A DNA stretch of 64,000 bases. Origin: Actinernus sp. WN-2022. Its lineage: Eukaryota; Cnidaria; Anthozoa; Actiniaria; Actinernidae. The stretch is from assembly GCA_030867875.1 (NCBI GenBank), contig JAOWCC010001634.1, positions 104,387,321 through 104,451,320 of the forward strand, read 5' to 3'. The notes under the pieces were generated by a model, which was not told the DNA's origin, ran no database searches, and saw only the letters and a program-made list of their open reading frames with translations. The position numbers and the translations under genes are program-made. Each line of letters opens with the position of its first letter. Positions within the stretch are counted from its first letter, which is position 1. Shown here piece by piece: positions 52,776 through 64,000 of this stretch.

Positions 52776-53004
52776 CTTTCAATGCCTTCAATTCCTTGTC
52801 TTTCTTATTTAACTCCTCACCATTTGCTTGCCATTTTTGAAAGACGTCACTGGTGACTTTTGTTATATCTCCCAAATGTTTTTCGTAGCGTTCCCAAAGC
52901 CTTCGTTTCTCCTCAGCCATTTGTGAATAGTCCAACTGGGGAGTGTTGACTTCCTCTTCGGATGATATTCCTTCGTTTGATGGAGAACAGAATAGAGTTC
53001 CCAT
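52776..53004 (-). CDS. possible internal exon encoding a coiled coil
   Basis: The minus strand encodes SSEEEVNTPQLDYSQMAEEK, then RRLWERYEKHLGDI and WQANGEELNKKDKELKALKA, a heptad-rich amphipathic helix. At the end the sequence AAG|GTTGGT could be a splice donor near 52775, after which the frame becomes hydrophobic and non-helical. The 5' end of the exon is not placed. No family is recognised. Support is codon pattern and a donor-like site only. Confidence 0.3.
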
Positions 53005-53219
53005 ATCGATTTGCGGTCTGTATGAGGGGACACAAGACTCCTGGAGAAAGCTTACATGTACATGTAAGTGTTGAGATACTCAGATTCATCCAACTCATGT
53101 GAATGGGTATTCTGTATTAATTATATTAACTAACTCTTCTTGGAATTGTTTGAAAAGGTTTCAGGGTATATTTAATTATGCAAATTTCTTGTAATTAGTA
53201 TTCTTACTTTTATAGGTAG

Positions 53220-53640
53220 GGGACACGATACCTAATGATTTAATGCTTGCACAAATTGCAGCTTCATCGCTTTCTGATTGAGCTTTCAAAGCCTCGCATC
53301 GAAAGGAAATTTGGTTGAACTGTTTTCCTAGGCGACAGTATTAAAATATAACTATGCCTTTATTGAAGCGTAAAGAGCAACTGTTGAGTACTAATCAGTC
53401 TGGTGATTTCAATCTTCATTGTTCATAATTCAATCATAACACTCCACATATCGATAACACATAACAATTCGAAGAAAACGCTTATTTGCATAACAAACGT
53501 TTCATCGGAAATATTAAGGAAAAAGCCTGATACCTAATGATCTAACGCATTCATAAACTAAAAGCTCGTCGCTTTCTGGTCCACCTTTTTATCAAATGGT
53601 TTTAGCAAGCGAAGACTATTTTGCAGTTTGAAAACCTAAA
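53220..53640 (+). repeat. duplicated 5' sequence upstream of the HSPA12-like exon
   Basis: GATACCTAATGATTTAATGC...GCTTCATCGCTTTCTG (about 53227-53277) recurs, diverged, at about 53529-53578 (GATACCTAATGATCTAACGC...GCTCGTCGCTTTCTG). It is followed by a TTTATTGAAGCG / TCATTCAAACG pair. This looks like a tandem duplication of about 300 bp that includes the promoter or 5' UTR. Confidence 0.45.
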
Positions 53641-53663
53641 ACGACGCCTTCATTCAAACGAAA

Positions 53664-53969
53664 ATGGCAATGGCTCAGAATTATTTAGTTAACATCGCGA
53701 TAGACTTTGGAACGACGTGTAGTGGGTTTGGCTATGTTTACCCCAATACACCAGAAGAACATGTTTACATTTACAGCAGCTGGGGACACGGTCAGGGATT
53801 CAGATGCCTTCAAAAAACTCCTACAGCTCTCTTACTAAAATCAGATGGTTCTTTCTACAAGTTTGGTCACGCCGCTCTTGAGACGTATGCCAAGCAAGCA
53901 ACATCAAGACATGGCTGCAAGGATTTGTTATTCTTCCACGAATTTAAAATTGAGCTCCATTCCGATAAG
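53664..53969 (+). CDS. HSPA12-like Hsp70-family protein, first coding exon
   Basis: MAMAQNYLVNIAIDFGTTCSG begins with the phosphate-1 loop of the Hsp70/actin ATPase fold (IAIDFGTTCSGFGYVY). LQKTPTALLLKSDGSFYKFG and LLFFHEFKIELHSDK follow, the pattern of HSPA12A/B-type proteins (a divergent, expanded Hsp70 branch in cnidarians and molluscs). The reading frame runs into CAT TCC GAT AAG|GTAAGATATT at about 53969, a good splice donor, so the exon is about 102 codons. I do not find the next exon with confidence before the repeats at 55.3 kb. It may be farther away, or the gene may be a fragment. Confidence 0.6.
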
Positions 53970-53989
53970 GTAAGATATTTTTGTACTTA

Positions 53990-55350
53990 AAACTTAGTGT
54001 TGTCATCTTGAATACCGTGAAAGCGGCTTGATTAGAACTTCCTTGAATGTAGTTTATGCTGAAGACTAAGGGAAAAAAATATAATAATTGTGTTGTCTTC
54101 ATTCCAAATCATGAATAGAACAATCATAACGCTGCGCACCAGAACAGTTTGGTTAACAAGTTTCTGGAAGGAAAAATAATAACTTTTTCTCAATGTCAAC
54201 TCATTTTCAAATGAATTACCGATTAGTTACAGAAAAAACGTGCCTTCGTCGCGTCTTTGCCTGGTGTTGGTATTCCAAAGGTAAGACAAATAGGAGCTGC
54301 AAAATCTTTCCACAATTTCACCGAATTATACGTGTAAGCATTTGGTGAAATTTCCGAAACCTACGGCTCATTCATAGATTACATTAGAGATTTAATGTCT
54401 CGTAGCTGACCGGGATGGCCGCGAGTCATGTTACTGATGAACCGGCTGTTTTCTTCAACTAGCCATGACTCTAGCGGTGGATAAGTTTTAAATGATGTGG
54501 GAAGCGGAACACCTTCCCTGTACGACGTAAAAAGATTGCAATCGAAGTGGCACGGTTAAAAGGACAGCACGCATTAAAGTTTTAACAGCTCGGTGCAACC
54601 GAATAATGGCACAATCCCAATATTTCCTGTTAGAAAAATATGACCCTGCCAACCTGACAGTAGTAAACCACGACGTGCATGGTAAACAGCTTTCTCGTGC
54701 AAAGGATAATGTCTATGAAATGGATTGCACAATTGACGACATGCAGCAGCACATGATACGAAATGAATTGTCTTGAAATATCAGGAATCCTTGTAGACGA
54801 ACCGAAGTGATTAGTCACCGTCCGAGCATATTTCATCAGCCCACAGGATCCCAGATACAAAACAAGTAAGAGTCGAATCATAGTAAAGTTTTTACACAGA
54901 GCCAAAAGAGGGAATATATATATAAAAAAACGGGGAGCCTGGCAAACAAGTCTTCGAGTCAGTTGTCATGAAATATATTGAAATGGGCAAGAGCATAACT
55001 AAAGAATAACATTCGCATCGATGAATATCTAACCATGAAGTTATAGGAAGCGGCTATTCGAGAAAATACCCACATTCAAATGAGAGAATCATTCACTTGA
55101 AGTTCTTACAGACAGCCAATGGCAAGATCTTACTAAGAGAGTCGGGAACATCTGATGTGCTTGGATGTATTACAAAAACTCAAGAAGAGTTTGATAATTA
55201 TATGTACAGTTCAGAAATCAAAGAGGAAATGAACGAATTTGACTGTTTATATTTTATAATAAACACTTTAATCTACAAAATCATGCATGGTCACTGATGT
55301 ACATGTACCTGATCTACAAGTAAGTGCATAATGTAAAATTCTGCCGTTTT
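53990..55350. other. unassigned, probable intron or decayed gene
   Basis: Two further acceptor/donor-like pairs exist (for example CAG|AAAAAACGTGCC...AAAG|GTAAGAC at about 54235-54280) but give no recognisable protein. A 66-codon frame at 55097-55297 (NGKILLRESGTSDVLGCITK) has no family match I can name. Confidence 0.3.
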
Positions 55351-55356
55351 TAATAT

Positions 55357-55535
55357 AACAAGAGCCCATCTGGGCTTTCACTCGGGCCACATGAGATTGA
55401 AGATGAAATTACACTTTCATTTGAAATCCTCTAGTAATAACCGAAGGGAAGAATTATTAGCTGAATTTAGCAGTCTTTAGGAGTGGCTGGTAGCGCGGTG
55501 ACATTCATTCTCTGCTCCCCTAGTATATATATGTA
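55357..55535 (+). repeat. interspersed repeat, copy of 6944-7140
   Basis: Same AACAAGAGCCCATCTGGGCT opening, and the CTCCCCTAGTATATATATG end block at about 55515-55535. The second half is also part of the 1,039-bp direct repeat. Confidence 0.75.
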
Positions 55536-56446
55536 ATTTAATATTTTTGTTTTTCTCGTGTATGTAAATTAAAGAAGTTGACCTCTACTTTAATATTCAT
55601 GTTCATGTTACGCACGCTTATAGCAGAGCGCGGTAATTACGTCACAAGTCTAGACCCCCCGCCAAGACTCAGACAAACAAACCGCTTTTCTTGTATCAAC
55701 TTACAAGAATTGACTAGCACTTCAGTTCGTCCTCTGTCTATTCTACCAGAAATGACTGCTTTCCTGGACCATATTTTGAAAGGGAACCTGATGATTATAC
55801 TGTCGAACAGCTTAAACTTTGGCTGAAATACAGAGGATTGAAACAAAGCGACAAACGTTGATCTTGTCAAGCGAGTTTTGCATCTTCGCTGGCCAACCAA
55901 CGAGACATGCTTACTATATAGACTGTCAAGTCCTATTTAAACTGTATCCCAAACTCATCTTTTCCCATGCAATATCGTTGTAAGACTTCACCTAAACATT
56001 GAAAAGTTACAAAGGTCAGGTTTTCCTGTATTAAGGCAAAAACAAAAGAATGTAGCCGCATGCCGAGTGCAATCATCTTCTTCAATAAAACTCATCGGAG
56101 ACCAAAGCTGTTATGGCTGGAAGAGCATATACATTAAAACTATGAACTGATAGCATCCTAAAATTCGGCAATCTTGCTTATGTTGGTGTGCTCTTTCAAA
56201 CCATTATGTTATTGTTTGCATTTATCGAGTTTTCAAATTTAATACCTGCAGCTCCGAAAGAAATTAACTTCATTTGTGCTCAGAAAATAAATCAAAGCAT
56301 TGTAGATGTAGGCTTTGCTTCCAAAATTTATTTAGAATCCACTAATAAATTCAAGTAAACTTAATGGTTGAACAGTAGTTCCTTCTCATTGTTTACTGTC
56401 AGGGTTTCAGTAATTTATAGCCACTTACGTTTCATTGCCAGACCTA
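55408..56446 (+). repeat. 1,039-bp direct repeat, copy 1
   Basis: Begins ATTACACTTTCATTTGAAAT and ends CATTGCCAGACCTA. It matches 56876-57914 at a constant offset of 1,468 bp with no indel that I can see. The 82-codon open frame at 55578-55826 is shared by both copies; no domain is recognised. Confidence 0.9.
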
Positions 56447-56875
56447 AGTCTCGTTGTTCTGTGCTTTTAAGGTCTCTTGTACAAACATTTATCCAATGCT
56501 GACATTTCTCACTGAATTTGCTGTAAAGGTTTTGGAACAGAAAAGCTCCTCCTGTGAGTGATCAAAAAGGCCGAGAAAAGATGAGAAACCTGATCTACTA
56601 GCGGTGTACAGTCTGAACGATGCTTCATTCTCCGAGACATATCTCGTTGAGCGCCGGATTCACTCTTATATCTCCCCCAGCAACAATGCTTCGTATAGTC
56701 ACCATTACTGATATGACTAGGAATCTTACTGAAGCAGCTGAAGGCATTGATTCTTTTTTTTTATCGAAAAAAATTCGAATTCGGTCCTAATTTAGTCTGC
56801 TGTTCTGCAGGTTCAGAGTACTAATAGATGAGTGTCTCAAATTTATGTTTATATTTGTCCCATATTATAAGTTGT
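56447..56875. other. 429-bp spacer between the direct repeats
   Basis: Unique within the window; the short open stretches have no domain. Confidence 0.5.
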
Positions 56876-57914
56876 ATTACACTTTCATTTGAAATCCTCT
56901 AGTAATAACCGAAGGGAAGAATTATTAGCTGAATTTAGCAGTCTTTAGGAGTGGCTGGTAGCGCGGTGACATTCATTCTCTGCTCCCCTAGTATATATAT
57001 GTAATTTAATATTTTTGTTTTTCTCGTGTATGTAAATTAAAGAAGTTGACCTCTACTTTAATATTCATGTTCATGTTACGCACGCTTATAGCAGAGCGCG
57101 GTAATTACGTCACAAGTCTAGACCCCCCGCCAAGACTCAGACAAACAAACCGCTTTTCTTGTATCAACTTACAAGAATTGACTAGCACTTCAGTTCGTCC
57201 TCTGTCTATTCTACCAGAAATGACTGCTTTCCTGGACCATATTTTGAAAGGGAACCTGATGATTATACTGTCGAACAGCTTAAACTTTGGCTGAAATACA
57301 GAGGATTGAAACAAAGCGACAAACGTTGATCTTGTCAAGCGAGTTTTGCATCTTCGCTGGCCAACCAACGAGACATGCTTACTATATAGACTGTCAAGTC
57401 CTATTTAAACTGTATCCCAAACTCATCTTTTCCCATGCAATATCGTTGTAAGACTTCACCTAAACATTGAAAAGTTACAAAGGTCAGGTTTTCCTGTATT
57501 AAGGCAAAAACAAAAGAATGTAGCCGCATGCCGAGTGCAATCATCTTCTTCAATAAAACTCATCGGAGACCAAAGCTGTTATGGCTGGAAGAGCATATAC
57601 ATTAAAACTATGAACTGATAGCATCCTAAAATTCGGCAATCTTGCTTATGTTGGTGTGCTCTTTCAAACCATTATGTTATTGTTTGCATTTATCGAGTTT
57701 TCAAATTTAATACCTGCAGCTCCGAAAGAAATTAACTTCATTTGTGCTCAGAAAATAAATCAAAGCATTGTAGATGTAGGCTTTGCTTCCAAAATTTATT
57801 TAGAATCCACTAATAAATTCAAGTAAACTTAATGGTTGAACAGTAGTTCCTTCTCATTGTTTACTGTCAGGGTTTCAGTAATTTATAGCCACTTACGTTT
57901 CATTGCCAGACCTA
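56876..57914 (+). repeat. 1,039-bp direct repeat, copy 2
   Basis: Identical by eye to 55408-56446. The two copies plus spacer form a 1,468-bp tandem-duplication period. After CCAGACCTA the sequence passes directly into the TGGGTATG minisatellite. Confidence 0.9.
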
Positions 57915-59065
57915 TACCCTTACCAACATGTCTGATATGGGCCATATATGGCCCTTGTATGGGTTTTGTATGGGCCCATTCAAGTTCCATATATGGGTAT
58001 GTGATGGGTTGTGCATGGGATTTGTATGGGCCATATGATTCCCATATATGGGTTACATGCTGTCTAAATGGCAATATTTTCAAACCCATATATGGTCCAT
58101 ATCTGGTCCATACATTGCCCATATAAAAGTATATGGGAAAAGTATGGATTTGTCTAAAATCCAGATGGTTCCCATATATGGCCATATGGTTTTCATATAT
58201 GGGGAGTATATGGGTAAGATTAATTAATTCTAATATTTAGGGATGGGTAATACATGGGTTGTGAATGGGAATACTATGGGTAGAATATGGGATAAGCGTG
58301 GGAGTGATATGGTGAATATATGGGAGAAGCCATTGTCCCAGACTTTTTCCATATAAAAACCACACTTGCCATACGTTTCCCATACAGAATCCATAGGTTT
58401 CCCATATAAATACCATATTAAACCTGTACTATTTACATAGTATACCCATACAATTTCTATTCTATTCCCATTCCTTGCAAATTTACCCATATCATTACCA
58501 TATCTTACCCATACCTTTGCCATGATACCCATGCCTTTACCATACACCACCCATGCCATTACCATATATCCTGCATACAATGCCCATGTCATTACCATAC
58601 AATGCCCATGTCATTACCATACAATGCCCATGTCATTACCATACAGTTCCCATGTTATTATTACCATAGTTCCCATGTCATTACCATACAGTTCCATACC
58701 CACATCATTACCATACATTATCCATACAATACCCATGTCATTGCCATACAGTACCCATGTCATTGCCATACAGTACCCATGTCATTGCCATACAGTACCC
58801 ATGTCATTGCCATACACTTCCCATGTCATTGCCATACACTTCCCATGTCATTACCATACACTTCCCATGTCATTACCATACACTTCCCATGTCATTGCCA
58901 TACACTTCCCATGTCATTACCATACACTTCCCATGCATTACCATACAGTTCCCACACCCACATAATTACCATACATTCTCCATACAATACCCATGTCATT
59001 ACCATACATTATCCACACAATACCCATGTCATTACCATACACCTATCATACAAAATCCATGTCAT
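57915..59065 (+). repeat. ATATGGG / CCCATGTCATTACCATACA minisatellite
   Basis: 57925-58500 is a degenerate run of ATATATGGG and CCCATATAT words in both orientations. From about 58500 it becomes a regular array of about 20-22 bp (CCCATGTCATTACCATACA plus CTT/GTT/ATG), at least 20 units. Because of the period it leaves long open frames in all three plus frames (58522-58965, 58602-59075, 58757-59158), which are not genes. Confidence 0.9.
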
Positions 59066-59149
59066 GATGCAGTAACATACAAAAATGTACCCATGATATC
59101 CATAAATTGTTTTGATTCCCACCCCCAGTATAATCTAGCAGCTGTGCAA

Positions 59150-59940
59150 TGTACCTAATCCTTTGCTATACAAGTACATGCAGTTGCCATGTCTTAATTC
59201 ATATAAATATTAGAACTCTGAACCATAATTCAATTAACAATGTCTTTATTTTCATTGATGCCATGGTATAAACACATACATGTAGATGTCTAACATGTAT
59301 TACACAGAAGAAAATTATTATAAATTTATATGAGTGCATCAAACTACTATATTTAAAGTTTGTGACATACATGTACAGTACGTTTTATATTTTCAACAGC
59401 AAATATACAAAGTACTGTTGTTCTAAACACTGTTACAATCTTGTACCAAGCATTATTTTCGTTGGTATTTAATACACCAGTTGCATGTGCCATTTTCCGT
59501 GATTATAAGCATGCAGGCAGTTACTTTAAAATGTGTTTAATTTATGAATTAAGCCGCTTATACTAGATAATAAGTTATTATGACTTATTAATATTGATTT
59601 GAAGATCTAACATGTCTATAATTGTATATAAATCGAATCTACTGTATGTTGGAAAGAACCATATACATGTAGCTTTATTATGCTTAAATTAACAGACTTG
59701 ATGATCTTGCATGCTTTCTATGATAAGTGTGATAATGTAGTTGACTCAGGGCTAATTCCCTCACTAACTTCATATACACGTATCTGCAGCCATTATAGTT
59801 CACCAGGAAATTCTCTCCAATTATGATTGGATATTGATCAAATGATGGGCAGGCACTATTATACAAAATAATAGAGTGTGTCCATCAAGGAACCTTTATA
59901 CATGAACAATTAAGTAGTGCATCTGTCGAGGAACTATCGG
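59150..59940. other. unassigned AT-rich sequence
   Basis: No supported gene or RNA. Confidence 0.4.
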
Positions 59941-59942
59941 CT

Positions 59943-60820
59943 ATTAGTGTATACCACACCAGTGAATAGTGCTCTTTGCACGCTCTGATTGGCTAATCAA
60001 ACATATTCAGCTCCGAGCGAAGCAGTGATCACCTTACACAAGTTTTTATCCAATTGACAGAAAATAATATAACTATTTGGTGCTGACTATTCACTAATGT
60101 GTGGTACATGTATATACTTATTACTAAAACAAGTGGCTCACTTTGGTGAATAATTGTTAAATAGTTTCCCATGGAAATTTCATGTTCTGAAACCAACTAT
60201 AAGTCTGAGGACGCAGTTCAAGGGCTTATAAAATTATGCTAGTTTTAAGAACATCAAATTTCCAAGAGAAACTATCAGCCAATAGTTCGGAGACAGACAC
60301 ACTATTTGTCATTATTGGTCATTACAAAATTATCTTCCACCCTCAGGGTGCTACCACCTGTTATAGTTCACCACAACATTTTGGTGCACACTCATTGTCT
60401 AAAACCGATCACTAGACGTGATACTTGTCGTCCATGGATGCAAACTATAAGGCATTATAGTTCACCAGAAAATTTTGGCATGCACTCACAATAAGCTAAA
60501 AGTGATCATGTGACATCATAGTTATCATCCGTGGATGCAAACTATCAGTGCCTGCTGAGAGCGGAAGACGATCTTGTGATGAACAATAATGACAAATAGA
60601 CTGGGTTTGTCTTTGAACTATCGGCTGATAGTTTCCTTTGGAAATTTGATGTTCTTAAAACTAGCATATAAGCCCTCGAACTTTGTCCTCTGGCTTAGAT
60701 GTATATCTGTTTTAAGAACATCAAATTTTCACAGGCGGACAGTACACACTCTATTTGTATAATAGTGTCCACTGAGAGCGGAAGACAATTTTGTGATAAA
60801 CAATAACGACAAATAGTGCC
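59943..60820. repeat. cluster of nested repeats
   Basis: Opens with a copy of the TATACCACACCAGTGAATA family (59951-60040). A 94-bp tandem pair starts TTATAGTTCACCA at 60361 and 60455. It lies within an inverted pair: ...TTTGATGTTCTTAAAACTAG at 60640-60663 against CTAGTTTTAAGAACATCAAA at 60239-60258. GAGAGCGGAAGACGATCTTG (60558) and GAGAGCGGAAGACAATTTTG (60775) form a further direct pair. Non-coding. Confidence 0.7.
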
Positions 60821-61101
60821 TCACAGCTTAATTAATATAAAAACTATACATGCAAGGCTTTGATCAGGTCTTAGCTCACTAATTCAATTTGTCTATTAAA
60901 TTGAAGATCACCTTTGTGTAGTTTTATTTGGTTATGACTTCTTATAAACTAAAATGGTTCGTGCTTCCAGTAAACTTTCTCGACCGGAAAGAAAATGAAA
61001 ATCTAAAAGTTATGTTTAATTATCCACCTTCAGGAGGGTTTAATGCTACTGAAATATGGCAAAATGAGGGAAATGAAGAATGGTGCAGCAAACAATAATA
61101 T

Positions 61102-61350
61102 TACTGCATGGTCCTAACAGCCATGCAGCAGTAATGTTTACCAGTTTACTGGCTCCTAATATAATGAAAACCCTACCTAATTAGTACTGCATGGTCCTAA
61201 CAACCATGCAGCAGTAATGTTTACCAGTTTACTGGCTCCTAATATAATGAAAACCCTACCTAATTAGTACTGCATGGTCCTAACAACCATGCAGCAGTAA
61301 TGTTTACCAGTTTACTGGCTCCTAATATAATGAAAACCCTACCTAATTAG
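61102..61350 (+). repeat. three exact-length 83-bp tandem units
   Basis: Units start TACTGCATGGTCCTAACA at 61102, 61185 and 61268 and end CCCTACCTAATTAG at 61350. Only one base differs (ACAG/ACAA in unit 1). Each unit opens with a small hairpin, CTGCATGG...CCATGCAG. Confidence 0.95.
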
Positions 61351-62050
61351 TACAACCGTTTATATGCTGCCTTTTTAACAGAGAAGTTTCAGTCTTACAG
61401 CGAAACGAATCTGACCACTGGCAGTGTAACCTAGCACCCCTAATTTTGGGCTTAAGTCAGTGCGGGCAGAAGAACTCAGACTCAGATCTCGCATGGTAAC
61501 TACATACATGTAGTTAGAAAGTAGCAAGGGAGGAAACTAAATTCAAGTGTATAATGTTTTGAAAGTTTTTCTTTTATATTCATTTTGTGTCTGAACAATT
61601 TCGCCTGATGCCGGAAATGCTTAGAGTCTAACCGTCTAAAAATTGCTGTGAAATCGCACTGTATACAAATGGCTTTACGACTTTATTTATCAACATGTTG
61701 ATGTTCCTATATCTACTAAGACACAACAATTAAAACCTACTATGAGGTACTGGTATTGTTACCTAAATTTACACTGAGAGGTGCGGGTAATCTGTCGGTG
61801 CGGGTAATCTGTTAATATATTTTTCTTTTTTCTTTGAGACTCTAAAATCAGCGGGTGCGGGTAATACGCCGTGCGGGTAATAGGCCGGAAATTACGGTAC
61901 ATGTAGCTGCCTGTGCCCTAGTGAGGGAACTATGATTTACTGATTGGACCTGGAAATTAACTCAACTATGACGTCTTTAGTTTAGGCAGAGAAAACTAAA
62001 CTTCTCAGAGATTTGTTCTGTTTCTCAGTGATCAGAGTATTACAAAGTTA

Positions 62051-62204
62051 TACCATGACAATTCGGGAAATTAGTGATTAAATTTCCCCTCAAGCCTCAG
62101 TAGAGTTTGTAAAAGTCCCTCGGCTGAAGTGGCCTCGGGACTTCAACAAACTCTCCCTTGGCTTGCAGGGAAATTTAATCACTAATTTCCCTCTTGTCAT
62201 GGTA
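62051..62204. repeat. 154-bp fold-back element
   Basis: TACCATGACA...GGGAAATTAGTGATTAAATT at the left is mirrored by AATTTAATCACTAATTTCCC...TGTCATGGTA at the right. The centre has AAAGTCCCTCGGC / GGCCTCGGGACTT as the loop-proximal stem. No coding content. Confidence 0.8.
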
Positions 62205-62356
62205 TTACTGTACTTATAATAAACCAGTAGCTACAATGTATTTAAAAATATAAAGTCATGCAAGTGTAACCAGAACCACATACATGTACACCTCTATTAT
62301 TTTTATTACTAAATTGATGCCTGACTTCTAAACCTTTATTTGGGCTACCGGTAAAT

Positions 62357-62562
62357 GCAGAATACCCTGCCACTGCAGGTTCATTAATAATGCATGTTCT
62401 CAAACCTCATACAAACCTTCTAAAAACTTCCCCCAAAAAATCAAAAACCCTAACCACCACAAAATCATTCATGAATAGAATGAGTCTAAATACTGTACAC
62501 CAGAGCTAGCTATAATGGAGAAATTTTGCACAGTTTAAATTAGGGGTGCCAGGGTATTCTGC
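62357..62562. mobile_element. 206-bp element with 13-bp inverted ends
   Basis: GCAGAATACCCTG (62357-62369) is mirrored by CAGGGTATTCTGC (62550-62562). The interior block CATACAAACCTTCTAAAA...GAATAGAATGAGTCTAAATA recurs, diverged, at about 63508-63600. Confidence 0.55.
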
Positions 62563-64000
62563 AGTCAACTAGGAGACCATATACAATGTGCATGGGGTTA
62601 TTGTACTTTCCTTACCATTGAAAACTTGAACGAGCTGCATGTGACCAGATTTTGGCCTGATGAGTGATGTAATATTTGACTTGATCATGAACTCAAGGCA
62701 CTTTTAGTTGACCACAGGACTGACAGCTCTATCTAGAAGCTCTGTTTATTTATACAATACAAAAGCTTTTGGTGAGTAACTAAAGGCCTGGGAAGAAATA
62801 TAATAAGAAATACAACTGGAGCTTTCTTAATATTTATAAAGCAGCTTCGATATTTTAACACGCATGCACACTCTAAAATTTGCTTTTTTAAAACAAGAAA
62901 ATGGTTCCTTAAATTAAGAAACAGCATACTTAATTTCAGCTCACAAAATTGTTTTGAATATTGTTTTTAGCCTAAGAATATTGTTTTAAGCAGTTTTTTT
63001 TTTAGCAATTACTTGTTTCAAAATTACTTAAATTACAATTAATTTAAGAGTTCATTCCCTTGATTCACTATCCACTTTGAGAGTTGATTCTTAAAAACCT
63101 TTGCCCCGTTGTCCGCCATATTGGAGCCTTCAAATCTTGTGGTCAGCAATCTGCATTCAACCCAAAATAACGGCCAAAACCTGACGGAGAAGGATTTCCA
63201 TGCCATTTAGCTTCGATTTTTCAGTGATTTTGTCAGGTTTATGAACTGTATATGTCTTACAACTGGAACCTAGGACATTTTCAAGCTATCATAGATAATC
63301 TGAGGGGATTTGAGATCCAGAAAGGTGAGCAAATGTTGCTCGAAACTTGACTTGGTTTTGAAGAGAAATCGCGCGCTAAAATCGTAATCATGATGCGACT
63401 TATAAATACAAGTGATACTTTTCCAAAACATTTTCAGACTTCAAATTTGAGTTAGTGAGGTTGTCAAAGTTAGGGGTGCAGCTTATAAGTATTTTGTCGA
63501 ATTTTCATACAAACCTTCTAAAACCTAACCCCAAAATTTGAAAAAACCCTAACCATTTTAAATCCCAAATCATTAATAGAACGAGTCTAAATACACCTGA
63601 ACTTAATGGAGAATTTAGCGAAGTTTTCAAGTGTTTTCAAGTGCACTTTTGCTTTAACAATTTCAGGACATGCTTACACTGAGAAACCCCCGTTATTTGT
63701 GCCTTAAATTTAGCCGAGTGCATTACTAGTAGTCATGTACAAGTCTTAAAATGTTTATAAGAATGTGACTGCAAAGTACCATTTTATTGTATAATAATGA
63801 AGTTGAAATCTGGAATTAAAAAAAGGAGAGAATATTTGTAAAGACTTTGTTGATCTTTCTATCTTACAGCGGTGACTAAAAACCCGACTAGCGATCAAAC
63901 ACTATCCTTGTTTAAAATCAGTGCAAAGCAAGACTCGGTTTAAATTCAAGCATTTCAGGGTTTTACAACAGGAGCTTGTTTTAAGCGCTTGTTAATTGCT
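62563..64000. other. unassigned, AT-rich
   Basis: No gene supported. Contains the second copy of the CATACAAACCTTCTAAAACC repeat (about 63508-63630) and short T-runs. Confidence 0.4.

Noticed and set aside
55408..57914. LTR retrotransposon with short LTRs
   Set aside because: The repeats do not start TG or end CA, there is no primer-binding site or polypurine tract in the 429-bp spacer, and no target duplication.
58522..59158. three long overlapping plus-strand ORFs
   Set aside because: They are products of the 20-bp minisatellite and exist in every frame; low-complexity HVITIHFP-type peptides.

Overview
The window looks like a repeat-rich stretch of an animal genome, most likely a cnidarian (anthozoan). 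The base composition is AT-rich. There are many degenerate non-LTR retrotransposons, a tRNA-derived SINE head, several fold-back DNA elements, GT-AG introns and one exon of an HSPA12-like Hsp70. The species assignment is inference from the kinds of elements present, not from a marker gene.

The main feature is a Polinton/Maverick element of about 17.0 kb at 9107-26129. It is bounded by terminal inverted repeats of 179 bp (left) and 193 bp (right) that begin AGTAGTATATACACTGG. On the plus strand at the left are a small Cys-rich ORF and a family-B DNA polymerase gene. A long minus-strand block follows: rve integrase, a retropepsin/DUF1758-like ORF, several small membrane proteins, the packaging ATPase and the double-jelly-roll major capsid protein. 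Then come a plus-strand coiled-coil membrane protein, a minus-strand conserved protein, the plus-strand penton-type minor capsid protein, a plus-strand membrane protein, and a minus-strand F-box/ankyrin gene next to the right repeat. The two capsid genes, the ATPase and two membrane-protein genes are open. The polymerase (five frame breaks), the integrase (one) and several accessory genes (stops or frameshifts) are broken. This copy is therefore probably no longer autonomous, although its virion module is still readable. No adenain-type cysteine protease was found. A 1.5 kb TTAA-type element is inserted between the last plus-strand gene and the ankyrin gene.

Left flank (1-9106): a 1.1 kb inverted-repeat element, a mosaic of at least four non-LTR reverse transcriptase fragments (1.2-5.1 kb), a SINE head at 2.57 kb, and unassigned sequence.

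Right flank (26130-64000): a 3.3 kb element with 246-bp inverted repeats and an 8-bp target duplication (27.3-30.6 kb); three tyrosine-recombinase (Crypton/KIAA1958-like and phage-integrase-like) gene remnants (32.0-33.8 and 37.5-39.0 kb); another RT fragment (35.2-36.2 kb); numerous MITEs and tandem repeats (34-46 kb); a nearly full-length but broken LINE with ORF1, endonuclease and RT (47.9-51.7 kb); the HSPA12-like exon (53.7 kb); an exact 1,039-bp direct repeat pair (55.4-57.9 kb); a CCCATGTCATTACCATACA-type minisatellite (57.9-59.1 kb); and short tandem and fold-back repeats to the end. Little of the flank appears to be active host coding sequence.
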